Shown piece after piece: positions 9,583 through 19,918 of a stretch of DNA of 64,000 nucleotides. Below the pieces are notes generated by a model. It searched no databases. It was not told the origin of the DNA and saw nothing but the letters and a program-made list of their open reading frames with translations. The position numbers were made by a program, and so were the translations under genes. The number at the start of each line of letters is the position of its first letter. Within the stretch, counting starts at the first letter, position 1. The stretch comes from Actinoalloteichus fjordicus (GTDB taxonomy: Bacteria > Actinomycetota > Actinomycetes > Mycobacteriales > Pseudonocardiaceae): assembly GCF_001941625.1 (NCBI RefSeq), contig NZ_CP016076.1:620001-684000 (forward strand). The letters run 5' to 3'.

Positions 9583-12500
9583 GTGCTGGACGTCAACTTC
9601 TTCGATGAACTCCGTATCGGCCTGGCCACGGCAGACGACATTCGTCAGTGGTCCTACGGCGAGGTCAAGAAGCCCGAGACCATCAACTACCGCACGCTCA
9701 AGCCGGAGAAGGACGGGCTCTTCTGCGAGAAGATCTTCGGTCCCATGCGGGACTGGGAGTGCTACTGCGGCAAGTACAAGCGCGTCCGATTCAAGGGCAT
9801 CGTCTGTGAGCGATGCGGCGTCGAGGTGACCCGTTCCAGGGTCCGTCGTGAGCGCATGGGGCACATCGAGCTGGCCGCCCCCGTCACGCACATCTGGTAC
9901 TTCAAGGGCGTGCCGAGCCGGCTGGGCTACCTGCTCGACCTGGCGCCCAAGGATCTCGAGAAGATCATCTACTTCGCGGCGTACGTGATCACCTCGGTGA
10001 ACACCGACCTGCGTCACAACGACCTTCCCACGCTGGAGAACGAGTTCGGCGTGGAGCGCAAGCGGGTCGAGGAGAAGCGCGACGCCGACATCGAGGCTCG
10101 GGCGCAGAAGCTCGAGGCCGACCTCGCCGAGCTGGAGGCGGAGGGCGCCAAGAGCGACGTCCGCCGCAAGGTCAAGGAGGGCGGCGAGCGGGAGATGCGC
10201 CAGCTCCGCGACCGCACTCAGCGAGAGCTGGACCGGCTCGACGAGATCTGGACGACCTTCACCAAGCTGGAGCCCAAGCAGCTCGTGCCCGACGAGCTGA
10301 TCTACCGCGAGCTCTACGACCGGTACGGCGACTACTTCACCGGCGGCATGGGCGCGGAGGCGATCCAGTCGCTGCTGGGCACCTTCGACATCGGCCGCGA
10401 GGCGGAGATCCTTCGGGACACGATCCGCAACGGCAAGGGGCAGAAGAAGCTCAGGGCGCTGAAGCGGCTCAAGGTCGTGGCGGCCTTCTTGGCCACCGGC
10501 AACAGCCCGCAGGGCATGGTCCTCGACTGCACCCCGGTGATCCCGCCGGACCTGCGTCCGATGGTTCAGCTCGACGGCGGCCGGTTCGCCACGTCCGACC
10601 TGAACGACCTGTACCGCCGGGTGATCAACCGGAACAACCGTCTCAAGCGACTGATCGACCTCGGTGCCCCCGAGATCATCGTCAACAATGAGAAGCGGAT
10701 GCTCCAGGAGGCCGTCGACGCGCTGTTCGACAACGGCCGCCGTGGTCGCCCCGTCACCGGCCCTGGCAACCGGCCGTTGAAGTCGCTGTCCGACCTGCTC
10801 AAGGGCAAGCAGGGTCGATTCCGCCAGAACCTCCTCGGCAAGCGCGTCGACTACTCGGGCCGTTCGGTCATCGTGGTCGGCCCGCAGCTGAAGCTGCACC
10901 AGTGTGGTCTGCCCAAGCAGATGGCCTTGGAGCTGTTCAAGCCGTTCGTGATGAAGCGGCTGGTCGACCTGAACCACGCTCAGAACATCAAGTCGGCCAA
11001 GCGGATGGTCGAGCGGCAGCGCGGCCAGGTGTGGGACGTCCTCGAAGAGGTCATCACCGAGCACCCGGTGCTGCTGAACCGTGCGCCGACGCTGCACCGG
11101 CTGGGCATCCAGGCCTTCGAGCCGCAGCTCGTCGAGGGCAAGGCGATCCAGCTTCACCCGCTGGTCTGTGAGGCGTTCAACGCCGACTTCGACGGTGACC
11201 AGATGGCCGTGCACCTGCCGCTGTCGGCGGAGGCGCAGGCCGAGGCTCGCATCCTGATGTTGTCGAGCAACAACATCCTGTCGCCCGCGTCGGGTCGTCC
11301 GCTGGCCATGCCGCGACTGGACATGGTCACCGGCATCTACTTCCTCACCAAGGTCCGTGAGGGAGCACCGGGCGAAGGCCACGCGTACTCCTCGCCGTCC
11401 GAGGCGATCATGGCCTACGACCGGGGTGCCCTCTCGCTGCACGCCAAGGCGAAGATCCGCGTCACCGACCGGGTCCCGCCGCGTGGGCAGGAGCCAGAGG
11501 ACTGGGAGCCGGGCAAGGCGTGGCTGGCCGAGACCACGCTCGGGCGGGTGCTGTTCAACGACCTGCTGCCCGCCGACTACCCGTTCATCGACGAGCTGCT
11601 TCCGAAGAAGAAGCAGGCCGCGATCGTGAACGACCTCGCGGAGCGCTACCCGATGGTCGTCGTGGCGCAGACGCTGGACAAGCTCAAGGACGCGGGCTTC
11701 CACTGGGCCACCCGCTCCGGCATCACGATCGCCATCTCGGACGTGGTGGTTCCTGCGGACAAGCAGGACATCCTCGACAAGTACGAGCTGGAGGCCAGCC
11801 GTATCGAGAAGCGCTACCAGCGTGGCGCGCTCTCCTACACGGAACGCAACAGCGAGCTGGTCAAGGTCTGGCAGCGGGCGAAGGACGAAGTCGCCGAGGC
11901 GATGGAGAAGAACTTCCCCGAGGACAACCCGATCCCCACGATCGTGAAGTCCGGTGCCGCGGGCAACATGACGCAGGTCGTGCAGCTGGCCGGTATGCGT
12001 GGCGTGGTGTCCAACACCAAGGGCGAGTACATCCCTCGGCCGATCAAGGCGAACTTCCGTGAGGGCCTGTCGGTGCTGGAGTACTTCATCTCCACGCACG
12101 GCACCCGAAAGGGACTCGCCGACACCGCGATTCGTACCGCCGACTCGGGTTACCTGACCCGGCGTCTGGTGGACGTCTCGCAGGACGTCATCATCCGCGA
12201 GACGGACTGCGGCACCGAGCGCGGCATCATCATGCCGATCGGCGAGAGTGGCCCCGACGGCAAGCTCGTCTGGGACGTCCACGTCGAGACCAGCGTCTAC
12301 TCGCGTAGCTCTGCGGAGGACGTCACCGACGAGGACGGCAACGTGCTTCTCGCACGTGGTTCGGACCTCGGCGACTCGGCGATCGAGACCCTGCTCACCG
12401 CTGGCGTGTCGAAGCTGAAGGTGCGGAGCGTGCTGACCTGCGAGTCGGCCGTCGGGGTGTGCGCGGTCTGCTACGGCCGTTCGATGGCGACCGGCAAGCT

Positions 12501-13494
12501 GGTCGACATCGGCGAGGCAGTGGGCATCGTCGCCGCACAGTCGATCGGTGAGCCCGGCACGCAGCTCACGATGCGTACGTTCCACCAGGGTGGCGTCGCC
12601 GGTGACGACATCACCACCGGTCTGCCTCGTGTGCAGGAGCTCTTCGAGGCCCGCATCCCCAAGGGCAAGGCGCCGATCTCCGAGGTCGACGGCCGAATCC
12701 AGATGGAGGAGGGCGAGCGCTTCCGGAAGATCACGATCATTCCGGACGACGGCAGCGAGGAGATCGTTCACGACAAGCTGTCCCGGCGGCAGTGGCTGGC
12801 CACCATCAAGGTGGACGACAGCGAGCGGCCGATTCAGGACGGCGACCGCGTGACGGTCGGCCAGCAGCTGCTGGAAGGTGCGGTCGACCCCCACGAGGTG
12901 CTCCGGGTCATGGGCCCCAGGGAGGCTCAGCTTCACCTGGTGCGCGAGGTGCAGAAGGTGTACCGGACGCAGAGCGTGTCGATCCACGACAAGCACATCG
13001 AGGTCATCGTCCGGCAGATGCTCCGACGGGTCACGGTCATCGACTCGGGCTCCACGGAGTTCCTGCCCGCCTCCTGGGCCGAGCGCAGCGTGTTCGAGGC
13101 TGCCAACCGTCGAGTGGTGGCGCAGGGCGGCGAGCCTGCCTCGGGTCGCCCGGTCCTGATGGGCATCACGAAGGCGTCGCTGGCCACCGAGTCGTGGCTG
13201 TCGGCGGCCTCCTTCCAGGAGACGACCAGGGTGCTCACCGATGCCGCGATCAACGGCAAGAGTGACAAGCTGGTCGGCCTGAAGGAGAACGTGATCATCG
13301 GTAAGTTGATCCCGGCAGGCACGGGCATCAACCGCTACCGGCACATCCAGGTGCAGCCGACCGAGGAGGCGCGGGCCGCAGCGTATGCGATCCCGTCCTA
13401 CGACGACGGCTACTACACCCCGGACGTGTTCGGCACCGGCACCGGTGCGGCAGTGCCGCTGGACGACTATGACTTCGGCCGCGACTTCCGCTGA
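9583..13494 (+). CDS. rpoC: DNA-directed RNA polymerase subunit beta'
   Basis: RpoC contributes the catalytic magnesium site of RNA polymerase. The 1303-residue protein has the N-terminal zinc site (Cys60, Cys62, Cys75, Cys78). A charged coiled-coil insertion typical of actinobacteria lies near residues 145-225. The active-site motif [12 protein letters not shown] carries Asp535, Asp537 and Asp539. Later come the bridge-helix/trigger-loop region ([20 protein letters not shown]) and the second zinc site ([13 protein letters not shown]). The GTG start at 9583 follows AGGGGAGAAG. A strong terminator lies 16 nt after the stop. Confidence 0.98.
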   Translation: MLDVNFFDELRIGLATADDIRQWSYGEVKKPETINYRTLKPEKDGLFCEKIFGPMRDWECYCGKYKRVRFKGIVCERCGVEVTRSRVRRERMGHIELAAPVTHIWYFKGVPSRLGYLLDLAPKDLEKIIYFAAYVITSVNTDLRHNDLPTLENEFGVERKRVEEKRDADIEARAQKLEADLAELEAEGAKSDVRRKVKEGGEREMRQLRDRTQRELDRLDEIWTTFTKLEPKQLVPDELIYRELYDRYGDYFTGGMGAEAIQSLLGTFDIGREAEILRDTIRNGKGQKKLRALKRLKVVAAFLATGNSPQGMVLDCTPVIPPDLRPMVQLDGGRFATSDLNDLYRRVINRNNRLKRLIDLGAPEIIVNNEKRMLQEAVDALFDNGRRGRPVTGPGNRPLKSLSDLLKGKQGRFRQNLLGKRVDYSGRSVIVVGPQLKLHQCGLPKQMALELFKPFVMKRLVDLNHAQNIKSAKRMVERQRGQVWDVLEEVITEHPVLLNRAPTLHRLGIQAFEPQLVEGKAIQLHPLVCEAFNADFDGDQMAVHLPLSAEAQAEARILMLSSNNILSPASGRPLAMPRLDMVTGIYFLTKVREGAPGEGHAYSSPSEAIMAYDRGALSLHAKAKIRVTDRVPPRGQEPEDWEPGKAWLAETTLGRVLFNDLLPADYPFIDELLPKKKQAAIVNDLAERYPMVVVAQTLDKLKDAGFHWATRSGITIAISDVVVPADKQDILDKYELEASRIEKRYQRGALSYTERNSELVKVWQRAKDEVAEAMEKNFPEDNPIPTIVKSGAAGNMTQVVQLAGMRGVVSNTKGEYIPRPIKANFREGLSVLEYFISTHGTRKGLADTAIRTADSGYLTRRLVDVSQDVIIRETDCGTERGIIMPIGESGPDGKLVWDVHVETSVYSRSSAEDVTDEDGNVLLARGSDLGDSAIETLLTAGVSKLKVRSVLTCESAVGVCAVCYGRSMATGKLVDIGEAVGIVAAQSIGEPGTQLTMRTFHQGGVAGDDITTGLPRVQELFEARIPKGKAPISEVDGRIQMEEGERFRKITIIPDDGSEEIVHDKLSRRQWLATIKVDDSERPIQDGDRVTVGQQLLEGAVDPHEVLRVMGPREAQLHLVREVQKVYRTQSVSIHDKHIEVIVRQMLRRVTVIDSGSTEFLPASWAERSVFEAANRRVVAQGGEPASGRPVLMGITKASLATESWLSAASFQETTRVLTDAAINGKSDKLVGLKENVIIGKLIPAGTGINRYRHIQVQPTEEARAAAYAIPSYDDGYYTPDVFGTGTGAAVPLDDYDFGRDFR

Positions 13495-13510
13495 GGTTCG
13501 TACGCTTCAT

Positions 13511-13545
13511 CCGAGGGCCCCGAGGCAATGCCTCGGGGCCCTCGG
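13511..13545 (+). terminator. Terminator after rpoC
   Basis: A perfect 16-bp stem (13511-13526 with 13530-13545) has a three-base loop and a CCGAGGGCCCCGAGGC left arm. It ends the rpoBC unit. No gene is visible between it and about 13930. Confidence 0.85.
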
Positions 13546-13939
13546 CCTGTGTAAGAGCGACGTTCGGGCACCTGCGCGCCCGGCGGCCCGGTCGCCACGG
13601 CCCGGACAGCTGTGCCTACGGCCGGATCGTCGCTCGTGTCTGCCTGCATACCTGCGTGGTTGCGCGGCGGACAGGCTGCCGAGCCGATCCGGGCTGCACG
13701 ACGTCGGACGCAGGCGACGGTCGACGGCGGCCGATGTGACGGCGGCGATGACACGCCGTCAGCCCCAGTCCGAGGCGGCAGCCGGACGAGGCGAGCCCAC
13801 GCGTCGGGCGCAGGCAGTTCCGTCTTTCTCGACGTCAGCGGGCCATCGCCGCAGGGCTGGTGGACATCGGGCGCGACGGGACACCGGCGATCCTTCCGGT
13901 AACCGGAAGCACGGTCGACGCTTCTGCGACTGATCTTGC

Positions 13940-13968
13940 TTGAATACGGGCGCGGACCGGAGAAGATT
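13940..13968 (+). promoter_or_regulatory. Candidate promoter for the XRE/DUF397 pair
   Basis: TTGAAT (13940-13945) is followed after 17 bp by AAGATT (13963-13968), in a locally AT-richer patch about 40 nt upstream of the 14007 gene. Match quality is moderate. Confidence 0.4.
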
Positions 13969-14006
13969 AGGTCGTCAGTTCACTCGTCAAGAAAGAGGCG
14001 ACTCCG

Positions 14007-14867
14007 ATGGCGAAGGTCACGCCAACCGCAAAGAAGCTGTTGCTCGGCCGCGAGATCGCCTACCTGCGAGATCGGGCAGGGCTGTCCCAGAGCGAGGCCG
14101 CCGCGTTGATTGAGAAGCGACAGAGCCAGTTCACCGCCCTGGAGTCCGGCCAGGCGAGTATCACGCCCGGCGACCTGCGACTGCTGCTCGGCGGGCTGGG
14201 GGTGACCGAGGAGCAGCACATCAGCGCCCTGCTGGAGTTACGCCGAGGCAATCACCAACGGGGCAGATGGACCGGCATTCGCAGTCTCTACAACGAGGAC
14301 TTCCGGACACTGGTGGATCTGGAGGAGCACTGCGACCTGATTCGCACCGTCGAGTGCGAGGTGCCGCCGGGTCTGCTGCAGTGTGAGGCGTTCACCCGCG
14401 CGCTCTACTCCTACGCGCACACCGGACCCGATCTCGACGACCGGGTTCAGGCGAGGCTGGCGAGACAGGCGATCTACCACAAGCCGGAGCCCCCGCAGGC
14501 GGCGTTCGTGATCTCGGAGTCGGCGCTGCGGCGGCAGTACGGCCCGCCCGAGGTGATGCGTGAACAGATCGACTACATGATCGCCCTGTCGACGCTGCCC
14601 AACGTTCGTCTCCAGGTGCTGCCCTTCAAGACCAGGGTGCAGAGTGCCTCGATCCGTGACGGCTTCGTGCTCCTGCGAATCCCCTCTCCGGGTGTCGCCG
14701 GTCCCTTGGAGTTCGCCTACACCGAGAACGAGGCAGAACTGCGGTACCTGGACGACAAGCGGACGGTGACGATATTGGACACTGCCTGGGCCCGATTGGC
14801 AGGCGCGGCACTGAGCTTCGACGACTCCCGCGAATTTCTGCGGGTGGTGGCGGATGAGTACTGTTGA
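14007..14867 (+). CDS. XRE-family helix-turn-helix regulator (DUF5753 type)
   Basis: This 286-residue cytoplasmic regulator has an N-terminal HTH (about residues 12-70: REIAYLRDRAGLSQSEAAAL, then QSQFTALESGQASI). A C-terminal region follows with the arrangement seen in actinobacterial DUF5753 proteins (CEVPPGLLQCEAFTRALY, LPNVRLQVLPFK). Such proteins are usually paired with a small DUF397 protein, as here, and some members control development or antibiotic production in Streptomyces. ATG at 14007 follows AAAGAGGCG. The target is unknown. A second, diverged pair lies at 37.7-38.8 kb. Confidence 0.88.
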   Translation: MAKVTPTAKKLLLGREIAYLRDRAGLSQSEAAALIEKRQSQFTALESGQASITPGDLRLLLGGLGVTEEQHISALLELRRGNHQRGRWTGIRSLYNEDFRTLVDLEEHCDLIRTVECEVPPGLLQCEAFTRALYSYAHTGPDLDDRVQARLARQAIYHKPEPPQAAFVISESALRRQYGPPEVMREQIDYMIALSTLPNVRLQVLPFKTRVQSASIRDGFVLLRIPSPGVAGPLEFAYTENEAELRYLDDKRTVTILDTAWARLAGAALSFDDSREFLRVVADEYC

Positions 14868-15129
14868 GAGGCCGTCACCCATGACCAGCTATGGAGCCCA
14901 GGACATGAAAGCCAAGCCGACTGAGTTCTCTCGGTTCGACTTCCGTACGTCCAGTTACAGCGGTGAGAACGGCAACAACTGTGTCGAGGTCGCGCGGCTG
15001 ACCGACGTGGTCGGCCTTCGCGACAGCAAGGTCGAGTTCGGCTCCTCGCACGACGTGGTGCTTCGGGTGTCGCTGTCGGCCTTCGCCGGCCTGCTGACCG
15101 CAGTGAAGGACGGGCGGTTGAGTCGCTAG
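14854..15129 (+). CDS. DUF397 domain protein
   Basis: A small DUF397 protein of up to 91 residues. The domain is recognised from FRTSSYSGENGNNCVEVARL and the C-terminal LLTAVKDGRLSR. The reading frame overlaps the 3' end of the XRE gene by 14 nt from ATG 14854. ATG 14881 and ATG 14905 are alternatives. Family members act with their XRE/DUF5753 partner, probably by binding it, although the biochemistry is poorly known. Confidence 0.85.
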   Translation: MSTVERPSPMTSYGAQDMKAKPTEFSRFDFRTSSYSGENGNNCVEVARLTDVVGLRDSKVEFGSSHDVVLRVSLSAFAGLLTAVKDGRLSR

Positions 15130-15220
15130 TCGCCTATCGGGGCGGGCCCGCGCAGCGCCGCGCGGAGTCCCCGATCACCGTCGATCGCCGGGCAGCGGCA
15201 GGCACCGAGTACGGGCTCCC

Positions 15221-15454
15221 CTACTGGTCACGCCGAGTGGAACAGCGCCGAACCCGGACGGACACCAGGACGATACGCACCGTCGAATACAGCACCGCCG
15301 CGATCGGCAGCACGATTCGTAACAGCGGCCGGTCGACGAAGTAGAAGGCGGCCGACGCTCCGATCACCGCAACCGTGATGAGCCCGATGACGACCTCACG
15401 GCCGATCGACTCGGCGAGACGACCCATGACGAGTTCCGCGAAGAGTCTGTTCAT
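15221..15454 (-). CDS. Small membrane protein of unknown function
   Basis: This 77-residue protein has two predicted membrane helices (about residues 21-40 and 44-64) and a basic C terminus (SVRVRRCSTRRDQ). It starts at ATG behind a good GGAGAGGAGCAAGCG site and follows the ABC permease gene by 43 nt on the same strand. It is probably the last gene of the exporter operon. I do not recognise a family. Confidence 0.6.
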   Translation of the reverse strand: MNRLFAELVMGRLAESIGREVVIGLITVAVIGASAAFYFVDRPLLRIVLPIAAVLYSTVRIVLVSVRVRRCSTRRDQ

Positions 15455-15497
15455 TCGCTTGCTCCTCTCCAGCTTGGGCGGCTGACGTACGACGAGG

Positions 15498-16256
15498 TCA
15501 TGACCGCGGCTCCCAGCGGAAGGCCTTGTGGATCACCACGCCGAAGAGCGCGACCCACAGGGCGGTCCCGCCGACCGCGACCAGTTCGACGTCGGGCAGA
15601 CCTTCGGGAACGACCAGCAGCGAGCTGCCTGCCCACCCGGCGGAGACCAGCTCCAGCGGTCCGGTCAACGGCATCGCCAGCCCGAGGAGGACCAGATTCG
15701 GATCTGAGGACAGGCGCAGGTACATGCCTGCCAGCGCCGCGATCAGCAGCGGTCCGGTGGTGAGCTGGGCCAGCTCCACCGTGCGGGTCAGCGTCGCTGT
15801 CGCCAGTCCTGCCAACACTGTCAGGCCGATGCCGGCCACGACGCCCGCGATCACGGTTAACGGCTGAGCGGGCAGCGGTGCGCCCGCGAGTAGACAGATG
15901 GCGAAGAGCACGGCCGCCTGCCCGAGCGCGACCAGTGCGATGGGCGCCAGGATGCCCGCGAGCACCCCGGTGTCGGTCAGCTCACTGGTGCGGAGCCGCT
16001 TGAGGACCAGCGCCTGCCTGCGCGCGGTCACCACGATGGTGCTCACCAGATAGACCGAGAGGATGAGCAGCATCAGGAATCGCTCGCCGAGGACCGCGCC
16101 CCATCGTGGGTCGGTCGGAGCGGGAGCCTGTAGCCAGGTGAGGAATCCGAGTCCCAGCGGGACGAGGATGGTGGTCATGGCGATCAGCGGCCGTCGGAAC
16201 AGCAGCCGAAGCTCGACGATGCTGAACCGTCCGACCAACAGGGCGGTGCTGGACAT
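15498..16256 (-). CDS. ABC-2 type exporter permease
   Basis: This 252-residue integral membrane protein has about six hydrophobic segments, as expected for an ABC-2 permease (for example GFLTW near the N terminus and the last helix ALWVALFGVVIHKAF). It lies 32 nt downstream of the ATP-binding protein gene. ATG 16256 is chosen because GGAAGGAAG lies just upstream; a start at 16292 would overlap the upstream gene. The substrate is unknown. Genes of this type beside DesK/DesR-like kinases often export lipids or antimicrobials. Confidence 0.85.
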   Translation of the reverse strand: MSSTALLVGRFSIVELRLLFRRPLIAMTTILVPLGLGFLTWLQAPAPTDPRWGAVLGERFLMLLILSVYLVSTIVVTARRQALVLKRLRTSELTDTGVLAGILAPIALVALGQAAVLFAICLLAGAPLPAQPLTVIAGVVAGIGLTVLAGLATATLTRTVELAQLTTGPLLIAALAGMYLRLSSDPNLVLLGLAMPLTGPLELVSAGWAGSSLLVVPEGLPDVELVAVGGTALWVALFGVVIHKAFRWEPRS

Positions 16257-16288
16257 CTGATCTTCCTTCCTCGGGGTGATCGAACGGG

Positions 16289-17260
16289 TCACTGGGTACT
16301 GATCTGGAGGAAGATCTCCTCCAAGGACGCGTTGACCGCGGTGAGACCGGACAAGGCGACGTCGTGGTCGGCGGCCCAGGCCAGCAGGGCCGTCAGATCG
16401 GCTTGCAGCGTGCTGGTCTCGACCCAGAGCCGGGTCTGCTCGTCCTCGGCGACGAGTTGGACGCGGCCCTTGAACGCGGGCAGAGCGGCCGTCCAGACGG
16501 AGGGCATGGTCGCGGCGATGCGGGACGGATGTCGGGCCAGCAACTCGGGAACCGAGCCCTGCAGGTGCACTCGCCCCTGGTGCATGATCGCCACTCGATC
16601 GGCCAGGCTCTCGGCCTCGGCCAGGTAATGGGTGGTCAGCAGCACTGTGCAGCCCGCGTCGCGCAGGTCACGCACCGTCGCCCAGAGCCGTTGTCGGGAC
16701 TCCGGGTCGAGGCCGGTGCTCGGTTCGTCGAGGATGATCAGCGAAGGCCTGCCCCAGACGGCTAGGGCGAAGTCCAACCTGCGGCGCTCACCGCCGGAGA
16801 GCCGCTCCACGGCGACGTCTCGCCTCGCGTCCAGCTCCACGAGGGCGAGCACAGCGTCGACGTCGTCGTCCCTGCTGCTCAGCCCGGCCCACATCCGCAG
16901 GGTCTCGACGGTCGTCAGCTCGTTGATCAGCCCGGCCTCCTGGAGGAGGATCCCCGTCCGAGCAGCCAGCGCGCGGCGATCACGGCAGGGGTCGAGCCCG
17001 AGCACCCGAATCGTTCCCTCGGCGGGGCGGCGGAAACCCTCGATCAGTTCGAGCGTGGTCGTCTTGCCTGCGCCGTTCGTTCCGAGCAGGGCGAAGACCT
17101 CGCCGATCCGCACATCGAGGTCGAGTCGGTCGACGGCGGTGAAGTCGTCGTAACGGAACGTCAGACCGGCCAGTTCGACCGCCGCCCCGGAGTCCGAGCC
17201 GGGGGCTCGTGTTCGGTCCGCGGCGCGGCCGCCGGGGGCGGAGTGCGTCATCGATGTCAT
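16289..17260 (-). CDS. ABC transporter ATP-binding protein
   Basis: This is the ATPase subunit of the exporter. It shows Walker A GTNGAGKTT, Q-loop LLQEAG, signature LSGGERRRLDFAL, Walker B SLIILDEPSTGLDP and the switch His in TTHYLAEAE. The C-terminal region (about the last 80 residues) resembles the extension of drug or lipid exporters. ATG 17260 is used (323 residues). A TTG at 17302 would place coding sequence inside the operator palindromes, and ATG 17251 is also possible. It is divergent from the two-component system at 17406, which probably regulates it. Confidence 0.9.
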   Translation of the reverse strand: MTSMTHSAPGGRAADRTRAPGSDSGAAVELAGLTFRYDDFTAVDRLDLDVRIGEVFALLGTNGAGKTTTLELIEGFRRPAEGTIRVLGLDPCRDRRALAARTGILLQEAGLINELTTVETLRMWAGLSSRDDDVDAVLALVELDARRDVAVERLSGGERRRLDFALAVWGRPSLIILDEPSTGLDPESRQRLWATVRDLRDAGCTVLLTTHYLAEAESLADRVAIMHQGRVHLQGSVPELLARHPSRIAATMPSVWTAALPAFKGRVQLVAEDEQTRLWVETSTLQADLTALLAWAADHDVALSGLTAVNASLEEIFLQISTQ

Positions 17261-17300
17261 GCGTCGAGCGTCGCCTGCGGAAGTCGTCGCTGGTAGTGGC

Positions 17301-17354
17301 AAGTGTCATGAAAAACCCATGACACTTGTCAGCAATCCGTATGACAGTTGTCAT
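17301..17354. promoter_or_regulatory. Tandem palindromic operators between the ABC operon and sensor kinase
   Basis: Two 14-bp sites of the form ATGACA-N2-TGTCAT lie at 17319-17332 (last base differs) and 17341-17354 (perfect). They start 22 bp apart, two helical turns. A further inverted half-site at 17301-17310 makes a perfect AAGTGTCATG/CATGACACTT repeat with the left site. The symmetry and position fit binding by the LuxR-type regulator encoded at 18581. That assignment is inference. Confidence 0.7.
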
Positions 17355-17405
17355 GAGCTTCGGTGAAGCCACGGCACGTCCCGGATCGTTCATTACGGTG
17401 AGTGC

Positions 17406-18584
17406 ATGACCGCAACTCCGCCGATCGAGGTGCTGCGTCGTCGAACGGCAGTCGCCATCGTCAGCTCGGCCGCCACGGCCGCCATGCTGCCGGTGGTGAT
17501 GATCCTGTTCCGAGGTGCGAGCGGGCCCGTCGGCGTCGTGCTGATCCTCGGTTCGGTGCTGTTCATGCCGCTGCACTGGTACTGCCTGCGATCCGGCCTG
17601 CGCGCACCCGCGACGCCGGTGGACCTGCGGGTGACGGTTCCGCTGCTGGGGCTGGCGGTGCTTCTCGCGCTGCTGGGCAGTGGTCAATCCGATGTCGGCT
17701 GGCTGTGGTTCGTCATCATCGGATTCGCGGTCGCGGATCTGGCGATCGGCCGCCCCATCCGGATCGTCCGCATCTTCGTCGCCGTCTTCGGCTGCCTGGC
17801 AGGCGCGTGCGCGGTGCTCCTCGCCTGGCTGCAGGATCCTGCCGATCCCGGGCGGCTGGCCCTCATCGGCGGGCTGGTGCTGTTCCTGGTCAGCGGAATG
17901 GTCTACAGCGAGCCGAGTTCACTGAGCACCTGGCGTTCGACGATGGAGCTGGACATCGCGCGACGAAACTCGACGGAGGTCGGCGCGCAACGCGAGCGAC
18001 TTCGTCTCTCGGAGGATCTGCACGACATGCTGGGGCACACCCTGGAAGTGGTAGCGCTCAAGGCCGAGCTGGCGACCCGGCTCGGGACCGTCGACCCGGA
18101 GCGGGCCAGAAGCGAGATGGCCGAGGTGCAACGCCTGGCCAGGACGTCGTTGCAGGAGGTTCGCGGTCTCGTCCGAGATCGACAGGAGACGGACCTGGTC
18201 GTCGAGCTCAGCAGCGTTCAGGCTCTGCTGAGCTCGGCGGGCATCCACTGCGACATCCGGGGCGAGGCCACCGACTTCGACCAGTTGACCCGTCAGCTCT
18301 TCGGCCGGGTCCTCCGTGAGTCGGCGACGAACCTGCTGCGACACGCCGAACCCGCCCACTGTCAGATCCACCTCGCCGACAGGCGAGGACACGCCTCGAT
18401 GATCGTGATCAACGACGGCGTGGCCGATCACCACGACGAGAAGACCGAGGGCACGGGACTCGCCGGACTAGCCAGAAGGCTGGCCGAACACGGCGGCACC
18501 GTGGCCGCCGGGCCGGGCACCGAGCCGGGCACATTCCGGGTCGAGGCCTCGTTGCCCGGTGTGTCCCTGCGGGGTGCGCGATGA
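17406..18584 (+). CDS. DesK-like sensor histidine kinase
   Basis: This 392-residue membrane kinase has an N-terminal block of about five to six hydrophobic helices (residues about 18-175) with almost no extracellular loop, suggesting membrane-state or intramembrane sensing. The HisKA_3 dimerisation/phosphoacceptor helix follows (SEDLHDMLGHTLEVVALKAE, His in DLHD). The HATPase domain has an N box (ESATNLLRHAEP) and a glycine box (GTGLAGLARRL). Translation is coupled to the regulator gene through an ATGA overlap. ATG 17406 has no clear Shine-Dalgarno site, so a leaderless message is possible. Confidence 0.9.
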   Translation: MTATPPIEVLRRRTAVAIVSSAATAAMLPVVMILFRGASGPVGVVLILGSVLFMPLHWYCLRSGLRAPATPVDLRVTVPLLGLAVLLALLGSGQSDVGWLWFVIIGFAVADLAIGRPIRIVRIFVAVFGCLAGACAVLLAWLQDPADPGRLALIGGLVLFLVSGMVYSEPSSLSTWRSTMELDIARRNSTEVGAQRERLRLSEDLHDMLGHTLEVVALKAELATRLGTVDPERARSEMAEVQRLARTSLQEVRGLVRDRQETDLVVELSSVQALLSSAGIHCDIRGEATDFDQLTRQLFGRVLRESATNLLRHAEPAHCQIHLADRRGHASMIVINDGVADHHDEKTEGTGLAGLARRLAEHGGTVAAGPGTEPGTFRVEASLPGVSLRGAR

Positions 18585-19186
18585 TCCGCGTGGTGCTGGT
18601 CGACGACGAGCGGCTGACGAGGGACGCGGTGGCCGCGCTGCTCGCCCTGGAGTCGGATCTCGACGTGGTCGGGCAGGCGTCGGACGGGGCGGCTGCGGTG
18701 GCACTGGTCTTGGAGCTGGTTCCCGACATCGTCGTGCTGGACGTCGAGATGCCCGGACTTCAGGGCCCGGACGTGGTCGAACGTGTGATGGCCTCGGCGA
18801 GCGGAATCCAGTGCATGATCCTCACCCGGCATGCGCGACCCGGTGTGCTGCGGCGCGCGCTTGCCGCAGGCGCACGGGGATTCCTGCCGAAGAACGTGCC
18901 CGTCTCGCAGCTCGCGGATGCGATCAGGAGGGTGCATTCCGGCAGACGCTACGTCGACGAGTCCATGGCCGCGGAGGCGCTGGCCGAATCGCCCTGCCCG
19001 CTGACCGATCGCGAGCGCGAGATGCTGGCGATGGTCACGGATTCCCGGACGGCCGCCGACATCGCCCGGCTGGTCCACCTGTCCTCCGGGACGGTCCGCA
19101 ACTATCTCTCCTCCGCGATGAGCAAACTGGCGGCTCGGACCCGAACCGAGGCCGCTCGTATCGCCCGTGATCACGGCTGGATCTGA
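18581..19186 (+). CDS. LuxR-family response regulator
   Basis: This 201-residue regulator has a receiver domain with the acidic pair LVDDE, the phospho-acceptor aspartate in DIVVLDVEMPG and a conserved lysine in FLPKNVP. A C-terminal LuxR-type HTH follows (LTDREREMLAMVTDSRTAADIARLVHLSSGTVRNYLSSAMSKL region). It overlaps the kinase gene by 4 nt. By analogy with DesR it is expected to bind palindromes such as those at 17319-17354 and control the divergent ABC operon. Confidence 0.92.
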   Translation: MIRVVLVDDERLTRDAVAALLALESDLDVVGQASDGAAAVALVLELVPDIVVLDVEMPGLQGPDVVERVMASASGIQCMILTRHARPGVLRRALAAGARGFLPKNVPVSQLADAIRRVHSGRRYVDESMAAEALAESPCPLTDREREMLAMVTDSRTAADIARLVHLSSGTVRNYLSSAMSKLAARTRTEAARIARDHGWI

Positions 19187-19490
19187 TCAACGGGCCCGCG
19201 CCTCGACTGTCGTCGCGGTCCTGGTGCTCCTCGGGCAGGCTCGGGCGCCGAGTTCGGCAGTCCGGCGGTAGCGGAGCCCGGTAATGCCGCAGTGCCGGAC
19301 TGCCGCAGCGCCGTGCGCCTGGTGCTTCTCGGGCAGCTCGGCGGAGAGCCGTGTCGCCGAACTCCATCGCCTGCGCGGCTCGACAGCCGAGCCCGACCTC
19401 GGCGGTCCGGTGGCGGGTCGTCGGAATCCGCCGCCGTGCGCGACGACGTCGTGTTCAGCCCCGAGGTGTGTTGGCCGGCATGGTGGGGGG

Positions 19491-19718
19491 ATGAGCGAAC
19501 TGACCTTCGGCGAGGAAGCACAGAGTCTGATCTCGGCATACTCGGACCTGCTTGTGCAGGCGGGCGAGGCGGGAGCCGAGCCGGACCCTGATCGCCAGGC
19601 GATGGTCGAGGCGCTCGAGGTGGGCGAACGTCTCGTCGAGCTGCTGACCGCGCGGGCCGACGAGTATCGGGAGTCGATGGCGTCGTTGCGGAGGCGACTG
19701 GAGCAGCCTGCCGGGTGA
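19491..19718 (+). CDS. Small helical protein of unknown function
   Basis: A possible 75-residue, mostly alpha-helical acidic protein (MSELTFGEEAQSLISAYS onwards, ending RRRLEQPAG). ATG 19491 is preceded by a G-rich stretch (GGTGGGGGG) that may serve as ribosome binding site. The amphipathic pattern and codon use look genuine, but I recognise no family. The preceding 19187-19490 contains no other convincing gene. Confidence 0.5.
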   Translation: MSELTFGEEAQSLISAYSDLLVQAGEAGAEPDPDRQAMVEALEVGERLVELLTARADEYRESMASLRRRLEQPAG

Positions 19719-19918
19719 GAACCGAGAAACGCAGGCGGCGGCCGGGCGGGCACCGGATCACTCCTGCGCGGGATCTCGACAGAGACCAACCGGTCGAGTG
19801 CATTCGCCCCTGGGCAGTCCGGCACCGGTGGGAGCTCCGACGGGAGGCCCGTGGCGAGAAGGCCCAGCGGGCCGGGCCGACGCCGGACGTCACGGCCTAC
19901 GCAGAGGCGACCGGCGAC

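Noticed and set aside
9544-13344. Long minus-strand open frame opposite rpoC (and a similar one opposite rpoB at 5938-9051)
   Set aside because: Shadow of rpoC/rpoB codon bias; composition is rich in His, Arg, Asp and Leu, with no recognisable domain.
19187-19490. Additional genes around 19.2-19.5 kb
   Set aside because: Open frames are Arg/Ser/Pro-rich and overlap each other on both strands without start signals.
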